A stretch of 64,000 bases of DNA. Source: Thiohalobacter sp. (GTDB lineage Bacteria; Pseudomonadota; Gammaproteobacteria; Thiohalobacterales; Thiohalobacteraceae). Location: positions 1 to 64,000 of the forward strand of contig NZ_JALTON010000013.1 of NCBI RefSeq assembly GCF_027000115.1, given 5' to 3'. Both the position numbers and the translations under genes were made by a program. Positions 33,599 to 42,696 of the stretch are shown one piece after another. Below the pieces are notes generated by a model. The model saw only the letters and a program-made list of their open reading frames with translations. It was not told the origin of the DNA and ran no database searches. How positions within the stretch are numbered: the first letter of the stretch is position 1; each line of letters begins with the position of its first letter.

Positions 33599-35404
33599 AT
33601 GCCCCGAGTCACCGAACATGTGATTGCGCCCCACACCGCCGGCACCCTCGCCGGCCTGCTGAGCGAGCGCATCCGCCGCACCCCGGACGCCGAGGCCTAC
33701 CGGCGCTTCGATCCGGCCTCCGACAAATGGGTCTCCCGCAACTGGCGCGAGACCGGCGAACAGGCGGCGCGCTGGCAGGCAGCGCTCAAGGCCAGCGGCC
33801 TCAATCGCGGCGACCGCGTCGCGGTGATGCTGCGCAATTGCCCGGAATGGGTGCTGTTCGACGAGGCCGCCCATGGCCTGGGACTGGTGGTGGTGCCGCT
33901 GTACACCGACGACCGGCCGGACAATGTCGCCTACATCCTCGCCAACTGTGGCGCCCGGCTGCTGCTGATCGCCGGCGATGAACACTGGCGTGCCCTGTCC
34001 GAAGTCCGCGACCAGCTCGGCTTCCTGGCGCGCATCGTGACCCTTGAGCGCATCGCTGCGCCGAATGACGACCGGGTGACATGCGTGGACGACTGGCTGC
34101 CGGAAGCTGCCGAAGGCTTCCGTGTCGAGGACATCGACCCGAACACGCTGGCCACCATCGTCTATACCTCGGGCACCACCGGCCGCCCCAAGGGCGTGAT
34201 GCTCAGCCATCACAACATCCTCTGGAACGCCCACGCCGCCCAGAAGGCCGTGGCCGTGTATCCCGACGACCTGTTCCTGTCCTTCCTGCCCCTGTCGCAC
34301 ACCTTCGAGCGCACCGTCGGTTACTACCTGCCCATGATGTGCGGCGCGGCCGTGGCCTACAACCGCTCCATTCCGGAACTGGCCGAGGACCTGCTTGCGG
34401 TACGACCGACAGTGCTCATTTCGGTGCCCCGCATCTTCGAGCGCGTCTACAACAAGATCCAGGCCGGTCTGGAGGAGAAGTCGCCCTTCGCCCGCCGCCT
34501 GTTCGAGCGCGCCGTGGAACTGGGCTGGAACCGCTTCGAGGTGGCGCAGGGCCGCGGCACGCCCATCGCCGGGCAGTGGCAGTGGCCGCTGCTGGAACGG
34601 CTGGTGGCGCGCAAGGTCATGCAGAAACTCGGCGGGCGCATGCGCGTGGCCGTGGCCGGCGGCGCCGCCCTGCCGCCCACCGTGGCCCGGCTGTTCATCG
34701 GTCTCGGGCTGCCGCTGATCCAGGGCTACGGACTGACCGAGACCAGCCCGGTCATCGCGGCCAACCGCCTCGAAGACAATGTGCCCGAGAGCGTGGGCCG
34801 CGCGCTGGACGGGGTCGAGGTACACATCGGCGAGGGTCAGGAACTGCTCACTCGCAGCCCCAGCGTGATGCTGGGCTACTGGGACAACCCCGAGGCCACT
34901 GCGCAGATGATCGACGACGAGGGCTGGCTGCATACCGGCGACCAGGCACGCATCGACGACAAGGGACACATCTTCATCACCGGCCGGCTGAAGGAAATCA
35001 TCGTCCTGGCCAATGGCGAGAAGGTGCCGCCTGCGGACATGGAGATGGCCATCAGCCTCGATCCCCTCTTCGAGCAGGCCATGGTCATCGGCGACGGCCG
35101 TCCCTATCTGGCCGCGCTGGTGGTGCTCAACCCCGAGCAGTGGCGGCGCGAGGCCGCCCGTCTCGGCCTCGACCCCGACCAGCCGGAAAGCCTGCACCAC
35201 CCCGACTGGTGCGAGTTCGTGCTCGGCCGCATCGCCGAGCGCCTGCGCGAGTTCCCGGGCTACGCCCAGGTGCGGGCGGTGAGCTGCCAGCTCGATCCCT
35301 GGACCATCGAGGACGGCCTGATCACCCCTACCCTCAAGCTGCGCCGCAATCGCATGACGGAGCGCTTCGCCGACGAGATCGAACGGCTCTACGAGGGCCA
35401 CTGA
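33599..35404 (+). CDS. fadD: Long-chain fatty-acid CoA ligase (AMP-forming)
   Basis: A 601-residue acyl-adenylate-forming enzyme activating fatty acids for the preceding beta-oxidation genes. The P-loop is IVYTSGTTGRPKGVMLSHHN, the second motif QGYGLTETSPV, and the hinge/ADP motif GWLHTGDQARIDDKGHIFITGRLKEI with the catalytic Lys expected near the C-terminus (LKLRRNRM). Length and organisation fit the eukaryote-like long-chain ligases (FAA1/FadD15 type) rather than E. coli FadD. It is last in the operon, after the FadJ-like gene. Confidence 0.92.
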   Translation: MPRVTEHVIAPHTAGTLAGLLSERIRRTPDAEAYRRFDPASDKWVSRNWRETGEQAARWQAALKASGLNRGDRVAVMLRNCPEWVLFDEAAHGLGLVVVPLYTDDRPDNVAYILANCGARLLLIAGDEHWRALSEVRDQLGFLARIVTLERIAAPNDDRVTCVDDWLPEAAEGFRVEDIDPNTLATIVYTSGTTGRPKGVMLSHHNILWNAHAAQKAVAVYPDDLFLSFLPLSHTFERTVGYYLPMMCGAAVAYNRSIPELAEDLLAVRPTVLISVPRIFERVYNKIQAGLEEKSPFARRLFERAVELGWNRFEVAQGRGTPIAGQWQWPLLERLVARKVMQKLGGRMRVAVAGGAALPPTVARLFIGLGLPLIQGYGLTETSPVIAANRLEDNVPESVGRALDGVEVHIGEGQELLTRSPSVMLGYWDNPEATAQMIDDEGWLHTGDQARIDDKGHIFITGRLKEIIVLANGEKVPPADMEMAISLDPLFEQAMVIGDGRPYLAALVVLNPEQWRREAARLGLDPDQPESLHHPDWCEFVLGRIAERLREFPGYAQVRAVSCQLDPWTIEDGLITPTLKLRRNRMTERFADEIERLYEGH

Positions 35405-35464
35405 TGGCAGGCGGTGACGAATGCCAGTAAGGTCACCGAGGCCACCGTCACCCACGTCGCCATC

Positions 35465-35640
35465 TAACCCGCATATTGCATCGGGGCGGAAGCGGGCGGC
35501 AGGCAACCTGTTGTGTCGACGAGCAATGAACCGGGTTTCTTCCATGGCCCGGAGTATGATTTGTGTCCGCCCGCTTCCTGCTGCGGCCTTGGCGGATTTG
35601 CAGCTCCTGGCGCAATATGTGGGCCAGGACCGGCAACGGC
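35465..35640. repeat. Dispersed element C, short copy
   Basis: It begins TAACCCGCATATTGC and matches 24655-24795 over about 140 bp. GCAATATGTGGGCCA (35612-35626) near the right end is an imperfect reverse complement of the left end (12 of 15), which would make a 162-bp inverted-repeat element. No coding sequence is inside. The rest of the 35405-35766 gap shows nothing else. Confidence 0.6.
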
Positions 35641-35766
35641 CAAGGCTGCTGCCGGAGGTGGTGGACGTCTCACCGTTACCCGTCCGCCCCCGCTTCGCCG
35701 CTGGCGTCAACCGAACCCGGTCTCCCGCGTTGTCTTCAGTAAATGCACAAGCACGAGGAGGCCGCC

Positions 35767-36093
35767 ATGCGGATCTTGTTTCCTATCCTTTTCCTGCTCA
35801 TCCTTGCCGGCCCGGCCGCGGGCGGCGAACTGCGCGATGAGGTCCGCGCCCTGTTCGAGGCGCGGCGCGCCATCGAGATGGAAAGTCACCGTGCCCGCGT
35901 CGCCATTCTGGAGGCAGCCGATCGCTGTATCCGTGGTGCAGAGGACTTCCGCGCCTACCGGGCCTGCGAGCGCGAGGAGGCCGCGGCCCGCGAGGCGCAC
36001 CGGGAGGACCTGAAACCGAAACTGGAGGCATTGCGGACCCGCTGGGAGGCGCTGCGCGAGCGCCTGCAGGCAGGCCGCACGCCCGGGGACTAA
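35767..36093 (+). CDS. Small secreted helical protein
   Basis: A 108-residue protein with a signal peptide (MRILFPILFLLILAGPAAGG). The mature part is all charged helix, rich in Arg, Glu and Ala, with two cysteines (ADRCIRGAEDF and YRACEREEAAA) that could form a disulfide. A coiled-coil-like hairpin is likely. GAGGAGG lies 5 bases before the ATG at 35767. It converges with the PilZ gene, leaving a single base between the stop codons. No function is known to me. Confidence 0.7.
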   Translation: MRILFPILFLLILAGPAAGGELRDEVRALFEARRAIEMESHRARVAILEAADRCIRGAEDFRAYRACEREEAAAREAHREDLKPKLEALRTRWEALRERLQAGRTPGD

Positions 36094-36094
36094 A

Positions 36095-36439
36095 TCAGGC
36101 GGCGTCGACCGCCCGCTGTTGCTGCAGCGCGCGATAGTGCAGCAGTTCGGAAACGGCCGCCTGCAGGAGCGGATCGCCGGAATCGAAGGCATAGGCCACG
36201 CCCCCGCTGCCCTCCCGCACCAGACGCGCCTCGACCTGGCGGGTCAGCAGCTGCTGCCCGGTCCAGATCTCGAAATGGAGCCGCACCGACTCGGGCACGG
36301 CAGGCGAACGCAACAGCGGGCTGGCCAGGAACACGCCTTCGCGGCTGATGTCCAGGATCAGTGCCGGGCCGCGGTGCGCGCCGGTCTCGATGTCGACCTC
36401 GAGCGTCACCTCGGCGCGGGGATATCTGCGTCGCTCCAT
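36095..36439 (-). CDS. PilZ-domain protein
   Basis: A 114-residue protein that is essentially one PilZ domain. RRRYPRAEV at the start matches the R-x-x-x-R c-di-GMP-binding motif, followed by LILDISREGVFLAS, the D/N-x-S-x-x-G motif. It probably binds cyclic di-GMP and acts as a small cytoplasmic adaptor. I chose the ATG at 36439 with GGTGGAG upstream. In-frame upstream codons to 36604 add only unstructured residues. About 390 bp upstream hold repeats B and A but no gene. Confidence 0.85.
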   Translation of the reverse strand: MERRRYPRAEVTLEVDIETGAHRGPALILDISREGVFLASPLLRSPAVPESVRLHFEIWTGQQLLTRQVEARLVREGSGGVAYAFDSGDPLLQAAVSELLHYRALQQQRAVDAA

Positions 36440-36710
36440 GGGCTCCACCTTGATGTCGTCGCTGTCCGCCCGCAGATGCGGCCGGGGCCAACGGGGCCCG
36501 CAGGGGCTCCGCTCTGGACCGTCCCGGGTCGATGTTCCTGGATGAAGATCTTTCGAAGGCGGGGCCGGAAGGGTTCCATTTTCCGGACGGGGCGCCCGCC
36601 GCAACCGGTTTCCGTGAACCGGTTCACGGATTCCAGCGGCCGGCTGGCGTGGTTCTTGAGGCCTGGCGGGGCGTGGCCGTCAGGGTCTGGCCGCGGAGCC
36701 GGAACACCGA

Positions 36711-36790
36711 CGACACAGAGACACCGAGTTCATGGGGTGCAAGGCAACAAGTGCTTGGGCATTCTCCGTGCCTCTGTGGCCTCCGCGTTC
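36711..36790. repeat. Dispersed repeat B, copy 2
   Basis: ACACAGAGACACCGAG is answered by CTCCGTGCCTCTGTGGC and CCTCCGCG, an imperfect palindrome with a 40-bp centre. It shares GGGCATTC and the CTGTGCCTC core with 39781-39875. Confidence 0.65.
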
Positions 36791-36805
36791 GCACGCACCC
36801 GGTTC

Positions 36806-36835
36806 GATGGGCACGCTTCGCTTTGCCCATCCTAC
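36806..36835. repeat. Dispersed palindromic repeat A, copy 9, overlapping the tatD stop
   Basis: GATGGGCACGCTTCGC then TTTGCCCATCCTAC, canonical. Its last CTA (36832-36834) is the TAG stop codon of tatD read on the minus strand, so the repeat supplies the end of the gene. Confidence 0.85.
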
Positions 36836-37602
36836 CGCTGGAAAAGTGCCCGGTAGTTTGCGCTGGTCTGCTCCGCCAGGGCCTCGAAGGGCACGCCCCT
36901 CACCTCCGCGACACAGCGGGCCACGTCGGCGACCCAGGCGGGCTCGTTGGGCTTGCCGCGATGCGGGACCGGTGCCAGATAGGGGGCGTCGGTCTCCACC
37001 AGGATGAGATCCTCCGGCACCCGGCGGGCGACGTCTCTCAGGCTGTCGGCATTGCGGAAGGTGACTATGCCCGAGAAGGAGATGTAAAAGCCGAGGTCCA
37101 GCGCCTGGCGCGCCATGTCCCAGCTCTCGGTAAAGCAGTGCAACACGCCGCCCACCGCATCGGCCCCGGTCTTGCGCAACAGGCCGATGGTGTCCTCGCG
37201 GGCATCGCGGGTATGCACGATCAGCGGCTTGCCAGTGGTGCGCGCCGCCGCGACATGCAGGGCAAAGCGCTCGCGCTGACGCGCGCGTTCCGTCTCGCTC
37301 TTGCCATAGTAGTAGTCCAGGCCGGTTTCGCCGATGGCCACCACGCGCGGATCGGCCGCGCGTTCGATCAGCGCCGCCTCGCTGCACTCGGCGGTCTCGT
37401 CCTCGCAGGGGTGCACGCCCACCGAGCAGGACACCCGGGGATGCGGCTCGATCAGTGCCCGCATGTCCGGCCAGGCTTCCAGGTTGATGGACACGCACAG
37501 CAGATGGTCCACCCCTGCATCCGCGGCACGGCTCAGGTAATCCGGCAAGGCGTCTGGCACGCCTTCCAGCCGGTCCAGATGACAGTGGGAATCGATGAGC
37601 AT
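36832..37602 (-). CDS. tatD: TatD-family 3'-5' deoxyribonuclease
   Basis: A 256-residue TIM-barrel metal-dependent hydrolase, YcfH branch. The first metal ligands are in MLIDSHCHLDRL; further ligands occur in AIGETGLDYYYGKS, PLIVHTRDAREDT and GVLHCFTESWDMA, with LVETDAPYLAPVPHRGKPNEP near the C-terminus. Family members remove nucleotides from DNA ends. The position at the end of tmk-holB-pilZ agrees with E. coli ycfH. GGAAGAG precedes the ATG. The stop codon lies in repeat A copy 9, so the C-terminus (FQR) may have been set by repeat insertion. Confidence 0.94.
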   Translation of the reverse strand: MLIDSHCHLDRLEGVPDALPDYLSRAADAGVDHLLCVSINLEAWPDMRALIEPHPRVSCSVGVHPCEDETAECSEAALIERAADPRVVAIGETGLDYYYGKSETERARQRERFALHVAAARTTGKPLIVHTRDAREDTIGLLRKTGADAVGGVLHCFTESWDMARQALDLGFYISFSGIVTFRNADSLRDVARRVPEDLILVETDAPYLAPVPHRGKPNEPAWVADVARCVAEVRGVPFEALAEQTSANYRALFQR

Positions 37603-37696
37603 GGCGATCTCTTCCGACAGGGGCGGCCCAGCCTACGCAAGGGGATGCGCGGAGGCAAGGCAGCCGTGCGGGAGATGGCTGCACGAATGCGAAAGC

Positions 37697-38041
37697 TTAC
37701 ATGGTATGCGTCGGGCGCTCCGCCTGCAGGGCGCCGGCGAGATAGGTCTCGATCCTATTGCGGGCGGTGCCGTCGTCCTGATCGCCGAACTGGACGCCGA
37801 TGCCCGCGGCACGTGAGCCCTGGGCGCCCTTGGGGGTGATCCAGACGATGCGGCCGGCGACGGGAATCTTCTCGCCCTCGTCCATGAGCGTGAGCAGCAT
37901 GAACACCTCGTCACCGAGCTGGTAGTTCTTGTTCGTCGGCACGAACAGGCCACCGTTCTTCACGAAGGGCATGTAGGCCGCGTAGAGCGCGCCCTTGTCC
38001 TTGATGGTCAGCGAAAGTATGCCTTGCCTGCCTGCCTTCAT
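37697..38041 (-). CDS. pilZ: PilZ-domain type IV pilus protein
   Basis: A 114-residue protein of the original PilZ type. It starts GILSLTIKDKGALYAAYMPF and has GGLFVPTNKNYQLGDEVFMLL, with PVAGRIVWITPKGAQGS. As in Pseudomonas PilZ, the R-x-x-x-R motif is absent, so it probably acts in type IV pilus assembly without binding c-di-GMP. The gene lies between holB and tatD, the common gammaproteobacterial order, with GGAGAAGGGG before the ATG. Confidence 0.93.
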   Translation of the reverse strand: MKAGRQGILSLTIKDKGALYAAYMPFVKNGGLFVPTNKNYQLGDEVFMLLTLMDEGEKIPVAGRIVWITPKGAQGSRAAGIGVQFGDQDDGTARNRIETYLAGALQAERPTHTM

Positions 38042-38069
38042 GGCCCCTTCTCCGTTGCCTTGCCTTGGG

Positions 38070-39047
38070 TCAGCGGCCGCGCGCGGTGCGCGACCATTCG
38101 TGAAGCAGTTCCTCCAGCAGCAGCTGGGTATTCACCGAGGTTTCCCGCAGCCGCCGCGCCCGCTGGGTGAGATCCAGCAGTGCGAACAGCCGGCCGCCTT
38201 CAATGCCCTGCGCCAGCGCGGCGAGGCGGTCGGCCAGATCGGCGTTGCGCAGGCCGTCGGCCGCGCCCGTTGCCAGGCGGATCATATCGCCGGTCCAGCT
38301 TGCCAGCCAGTCCAGCGGCGCCAGGCCCTCGACCTGGTGCCAGTTTCCGGCCAGTTCCACCGGGCTGGCCCGGCCCCGCATCAGCGACTCGAACTCGCCG
38401 GCCCAGGCCGCGCGCTGCGCCAGCTCTCCGGACTCGACCAGGGCGAGTGCCCGCAGCGGCGCGCCGCCGGCGAGTGCCAGCGCGAGCCCCGGCTCGGCGA
38501 CACCCTGCGCGGCCAGCCAGTCGCGGGCCAGCGCGGGGTCGGGCGGCGGCAGCCGCAACTGCTGACAGCGGCTGCGGATGGTCGCCATCAGCCGCCCCGG
38601 GCGGTGGCTGACCAGGATCAATACCGTGTTATCGGTCGGTTCCTCCAGGGTCTTGAGCAGGCTGTTGGCCGCGGCCGGGTTCATGGCCTCGGCCGGGGCA
38701 ATGACGGCGACCTTGCGACCCTCGCCATGGGCCTTGAGCGCCAGCCCCGCGGACAGTTCACGGATCTGGTCGACCAGGATCTGCTGCTTGCCCTCCGGCG
38801 GGGCCACCTGCCGGAAATCCGGGTGACTGCCCGCCGCCCGCCATTGGCAGGCGGCGCACTGGCCGCAGGCGCCCGCCCCGCCCGGCCGTTCGCACAGCAG
38901 CCAGGCCGCCAGCCGGTCGGCCAGCGCCTGCTTGCCGATGCCCGCGGACCCGCCGAGCAGCAGCGCGTGGGGGAAGCGCCCCTGGCCCGCGCTTTGGCAC
39001 AGCTGAGACCAGACGGATTCATGCCATGGAAGTATATTATTTTCCAT
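38070..39047 (-). CDS. holB: DNA polymerase III subunit delta'
   Basis: A 325-residue clamp-loader subunit. PHALLLGGSAGIGKQALADRL is the Walker-A-like region. The zinc site is a Cys cluster (CERPGGAGACGQCAAC). NSLLKTLEEPTDNTVLILVS and TIRSRCQQL form the conserved SRC region. It works with DnaX and HolA to load the beta clamp. The ATG has no ribosome binding site and follows a TATAAT by 8 bases (see 39056-39083). It lies 18 bp after tmk. Confidence 0.94.
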   Translation of the reverse strand: MENNILPWHESVWSQLCQSAGQGRFPHALLLGGSAGIGKQALADRLAAWLLCERPGGAGACGQCAACQWRAAGSHPDFRQVAPPEGKQQILVDQIRELSAGLALKAHGEGRKVAVIAPAEAMNPAAANSLLKTLEEPTDNTVLILVSHRPGRLMATIRSRCQQLRLPPPDPALARDWLAAQGVAEPGLALALAGGAPLRALALVESGELAQRAAWAGEFESLMRGRASPVELAGNWHQVEGLAPLDWLASWTGDMIRLATGAADGLRNADLADRLAALAQGIEGGRLFALLDLTQRARRLRETSVNTQLLLEELLHEWSRTARGR

Positions 39048-39055
39048 TAGGTTAT

Positions 39056-39713
<658 letters not shown>

Positions 39714-39780
39714 TCAGGGGGGCCATTCTAGCCCGGATACAAAAGCGGTGCGCGTCGATGGACATTTTTTGGCAGATGCG

Positions 39781-39875
39781 CCGGGGACACGGAAGGCGCC
39801 GAGGCGCAGAGGACACCGGGCTCCTTGCGGGCATTCATGTCTCGGTAAACTCTGTGCCTCCGCGATCTCTGCGTT
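39781..39875. repeat. Dispersed repeat B, copy 3
   Basis: GCGCAGAGGACACCGG is answered by CTCTGTGCCTCCGCG and ATCTCTGCG. It fills most of the gap between the TonB receptor and tmk. Confidence 0.65.
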
Positions 39876-39896
39876 ACCTGCCAGGGATCATGTCAC

Positions 39897-41999
39897 CTAC
39901 CAGCGCCAGGACAGCTTCAGCTGCAGGTTGCGACCGGCACCGGGCAGGCGCGAGCCGAGCGGCACCGCGCTGCCCGTCACCCGGTTGTAGCCGCCGAGAT
40001 GATCGTAGTAGAGCCGATCGGTGAGGTTCTCCAGCGCCAGGTCGAGTTCGCCACCCTGCCCCAGCCGGTAGCGCACCCCGGCGCCCAGGGTGACATGACC
40101 GGGCGTGGGCAGCTCGCCGAGGGTGCGCGACACCCGGTCCTGGCGGGCATGGGCGCGGGCACCGATACGGAATTGCCAGGCACCCCGACGGTGCAGCAGA
40201 CGCAGGCCTAGGCGCAGCGGGCTGACGCGGTAGAGGGCATCGTCGATGTCGCGGCGATCGCCGCGCACCCAGGTAAAGTCGCCCTCCAGCCGCCAGGCGG
40301 GCGCCAACTGCCAGCCACCCAGGGCATCCAGGCCGTAGAGCCGTGCCTCGACATTGGCAAAGGCCAGCGGTGTGCTGTCCCCGCCCAGGCTGCTGACGGC
40401 GATCACGACGGGATCGGTGACAGGCACGGCCTGGATGTAGTCGTCGATCCGGCGGTAGAAGAGCCGCGGCGAGAAGTGCCAGCCCCGCCCTTCCAGCTCG
40501 ATGCCCAGTTCCAGCTGCCAGGACCGCTCCGGGTCCAGCGCCGGATCCCCCACATAGTTGTTGCCGTCGGCCAGCCCGCCGGTGGATTGCAGCGGCAGCC
40601 ACAGGTAGCGCTCCTGATAGGACGGCGTGCGCATCTTGTGCCCCAGCGCCACGATCAGGGTCGCGCCCGGCCGCAAGGGCCGGTCCACGCCCAGCACCAG
40701 ATCGAACAGAAGGTCCGACCGGCTGCGATCGGCACTGTTGAAGCGGGTCTGCAGGGTCATGATGTTCGCGTTCATCATGGCCATGGAATGGCGCACCTCG
40801 CCGGCGTCGGTACGGCTGCGCGTCAGGCGCACGCCGAGATTCCAGTGCGCCCCGGCGGCCTGCGCGTCGCGCTCGGCGTACAGGCCGAGGCGCGTCAGGC
40901 GGACATCATGAAAATTGTCGACACGGAAGGAAGGATTGGCAGGATCCCTGATCACCGCGTCATGGATCTCGCGGTCGGCATCCAGCCCGAACCGCCATCG
41001 GCTGCCATGCGGTTGCCAGGCCAGCGAACCGCCGTGGCCACTGGACTCGGCATCCGCAACCCGCAGCGTGGCCGGGTTCAGCGGCGGGCGGAGGCTGTAG
41101 TTGTTCATGCGATGCCAGACCCGGTTGCCGTGCACTTCCGCGCGCACCCGACCGCTGGCCGTGTCGAGTTTGATCTCGCCACGACCACTGTTGGTATCCG
41201 CGTACACAATGTCCATCGGCAGGGCCGGCGTGCCGGTGGGACCGGTCTCGTTGCGGCGTCCATCGAGCGACAGTTCCATGCCTTCCCCTCGCCAGCCATA
41301 GCCGAGGCGCAACTGGTCGCGATCGTACTGCGTGCTGCGCAGCCGGCCGAGCGGAGTTACCAGATCCTTGCCGCGCTCGCGGGTCAGCCCCACATGCACC
41401 CGCTGGCTGCGATTGGCCAGCGCGGTGAACAGGTTGAGGGCACGACCGTTGGCTGCGCTGTCTGCATCTGCGCGGACCAGGCCGCTACTTGTCGCCGCCT
41501 CGGCATCGATGAAATGGCTGTCGATGGAGCGTGCGGCCAGCAGGCCGCCGAGCGATTCGGCCGCCATGCTCACCGGGGCGATGCCCCGGTACAGGGTGAT
41601 GGACTGCACTTGCCCCTGCGGCACCAGGCCCAGTGGCGGATCCATGGCATTGGGACCACCCGAGGCGATCGGCATGCCGTCGATACGCACCGCCACACGG
41701 TCACCGAACAGGCCGCGGTACTGGGCAATGCCGGTCAGAGGCCCGTTGCGGTTCACGTCCGCACCCGGCAACGACCTCAGCAGCGCGGCGGCGTCCGGCG
41801 CCGACTCGGGCAATGCCGGTTCGCTGCGTCGTATCCGATGGACCTCCACCGGTGCCGTCGGCAGGGGCTTCAGTATCTCGATGTAGAGGGTGTCGGGGGT
41901 CGCCGGTGAAGCGGCGGGTTCGGCCTGGGCGCAGAAGGCGCCCAGCAACAGGGACGCGCCGAGGCCGAGCCCCGGCACGCGAGGGGAACAAGCACGCAT
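39897..41999 (-). CDS. TonB-dependent outer-membrane receptor, copper-receptor-like
   Basis: A 700-residue beta-barrel receptor. The signal peptide (MRACSPRVPGLGLGASLLLG) ends near AQA. The plug domain (about 50-160) shows ALLRSLPGADVNRNG, QYRGLFGDRVAVRIDGMPI and GGPNAMDPPLG, which recall the OprC/NosA copper-receptor group. Barrel strands follow to a C-terminal NLQLKLSWRW ending in an aromatic residue. The substrate is not certain; copper is a guess from plug similarity. The ATG at 41999 has GGAG 9 bases upstream and fits the signal peptide. It seems to be part of an insertion between mltG and tmk. Confidence 0.85.
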   Translation of the reverse strand: MRACSPRVPGLGLGASLLLGAFCAQAEPAASPATPDTLYIEILKPLPTAPVEVHRIRRSEPALPESAPDAAALLRSLPGADVNRNGPLTGIAQYRGLFGDRVAVRIDGMPIASGGPNAMDPPLGLVPQGQVQSITLYRGIAPVSMAAESLGGLLAARSIDSHFIDAEAATSSGLVRADADSAANGRALNLFTALANRSQRVHVGLTRERGKDLVTPLGRLRSTQYDRDQLRLGYGWRGEGMELSLDGRRNETGPTGTPALPMDIVYADTNSGRGEIKLDTASGRVRAEVHGNRVWHRMNNYSLRPPLNPATLRVADAESSGHGGSLAWQPHGSRWRFGLDADREIHDAVIRDPANPSFRVDNFHDVRLTRLGLYAERDAQAAGAHWNLGVRLTRSRTDAGEVRHSMAMMNANIMTLQTRFNSADRSRSDLLFDLVLGVDRPLRPGATLIVALGHKMRTPSYQERYLWLPLQSTGGLADGNNYVGDPALDPERSWQLELGIELEGRGWHFSPRLFYRRIDDYIQAVPVTDPVVIAVSSLGGDSTPLAFANVEARLYGLDALGGWQLAPAWRLEGDFTWVRGDRRDIDDALYRVSPLRLGLRLLHRRGAWQFRIGARAHARQDRVSRTLGELPTPGHVTLGAGVRYRLGQGGELDLALENLTDRLYYDHLGGYNRVTGSAVPLGSRLPGAGRNLQLKLSWRW

Positions 42000-42143
42000 T
42001 GAACAGGATCTCCGTGAACAAGCCTGCCTGCGGAAGAGCAAGATGCATGCCGGAGTGTGCGTGCAAGCGGATCAGGAACTTGCGCGGCCCGCTGGGCGAA
42101 CGGCCGTGGCAGTCGCCACAGCCGCTGCGGCAAATGCCACAGT

Positions 42144-42695
42144 TCAGCGCCGCTTGCGTGCGGGCGTTTCGACGATGCGATACTCGCCCGGCGCCAGCCC
42201 ATCGAGGGTCCAGTCGCCCACGGCGTAACGGATCAGGCGCAGGGTGGGATGGCCGACCGCCGCGGTCATCCTGCGCACCTGACGGTTGCGCCCCTCGCGC
42301 AGGGCCAGCTCGATCCAGGCGGTGGGAATCGCCTTGCGCTCGCGAATGGGCGGATCGCGCGGCCATATATCCGGTGGAGCCATGAGCCGTGCCCGCGCCG
42401 GCCGGGTGCGACCGTCCCTGAGCTGGACACCACGGGCCAGTGCCGCCAGCGCGCTCTCGTCCGGAATGCCTTCCACCTGTGCCCAGTAGGTCTTCCACGC
42501 CTTGAAGCGGGGATGGGCGATGCGATGCTGCAGGGCGCCGTCATCGGTGAGCAGCAGCAGGCCCTCGCTGTCGTAGTCCAGCCGCCCCGCCGGATACACG
42601 CCGGGGATGTCGATGTAGTCCGCCAGCGTCTGCTTGTCACCGGAGGGACTGAACTGGGACAGCACCCGGTAGGGCTTGTTGAACAGCACCAGCAT
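42144..42695 (-). CDS. rluE: 23S rRNA pseudouridine synthase, RluE-like
   Basis: A 183-residue pseudouridine synthase of the RsuA/RluE group without an S4 domain. It opens MLVLFNKPYRVLSQFS, then has the catalytic Asp in YPAGRLDYDSEGLLLLTDDG, LREGRNRQVRRMTAAVGHPT and TLRLIRYAVGDWTL. RluE modifies U2457 of 23S rRNA in E. coli. The ATG is 1 base after the ggt stop codon (TGAGATG), so the genes are translationally close. Confidence 0.9.
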   Translation of the reverse strand: MLVLFNKPYRVLSQFSPSGDKQTLADYIDIPGVYPAGRLDYDSEGLLLLTDDGALQHRIAHPRFKAWKTYWAQVEGIPDESALAALARGVQLRDGRTRPARARLMAPPDIWPRDPPIRERKAIPTAWIELALREGRNRQVRRMTAAVGHPTLRLIRYAVGDWTLDGLAPGEYRIVETPARKRR

Positions 42696-42696
42696 C

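Noticed and set aside
33515-35710. A 731-codon open frame on the minus strand opposite fadD
   Set aside because: It mirrors codon bias of the high-GC fadD gene; the translation is repetitive, without domains, and crosses element C and two gene boundaries.
42000-42143. Cobalamin riboswitch upstream of the TonB receptor
   Set aside because: The gap is only 144 bases and no B12-box-like sequence could be found; copper-type plug motifs also argue against cobalamin.
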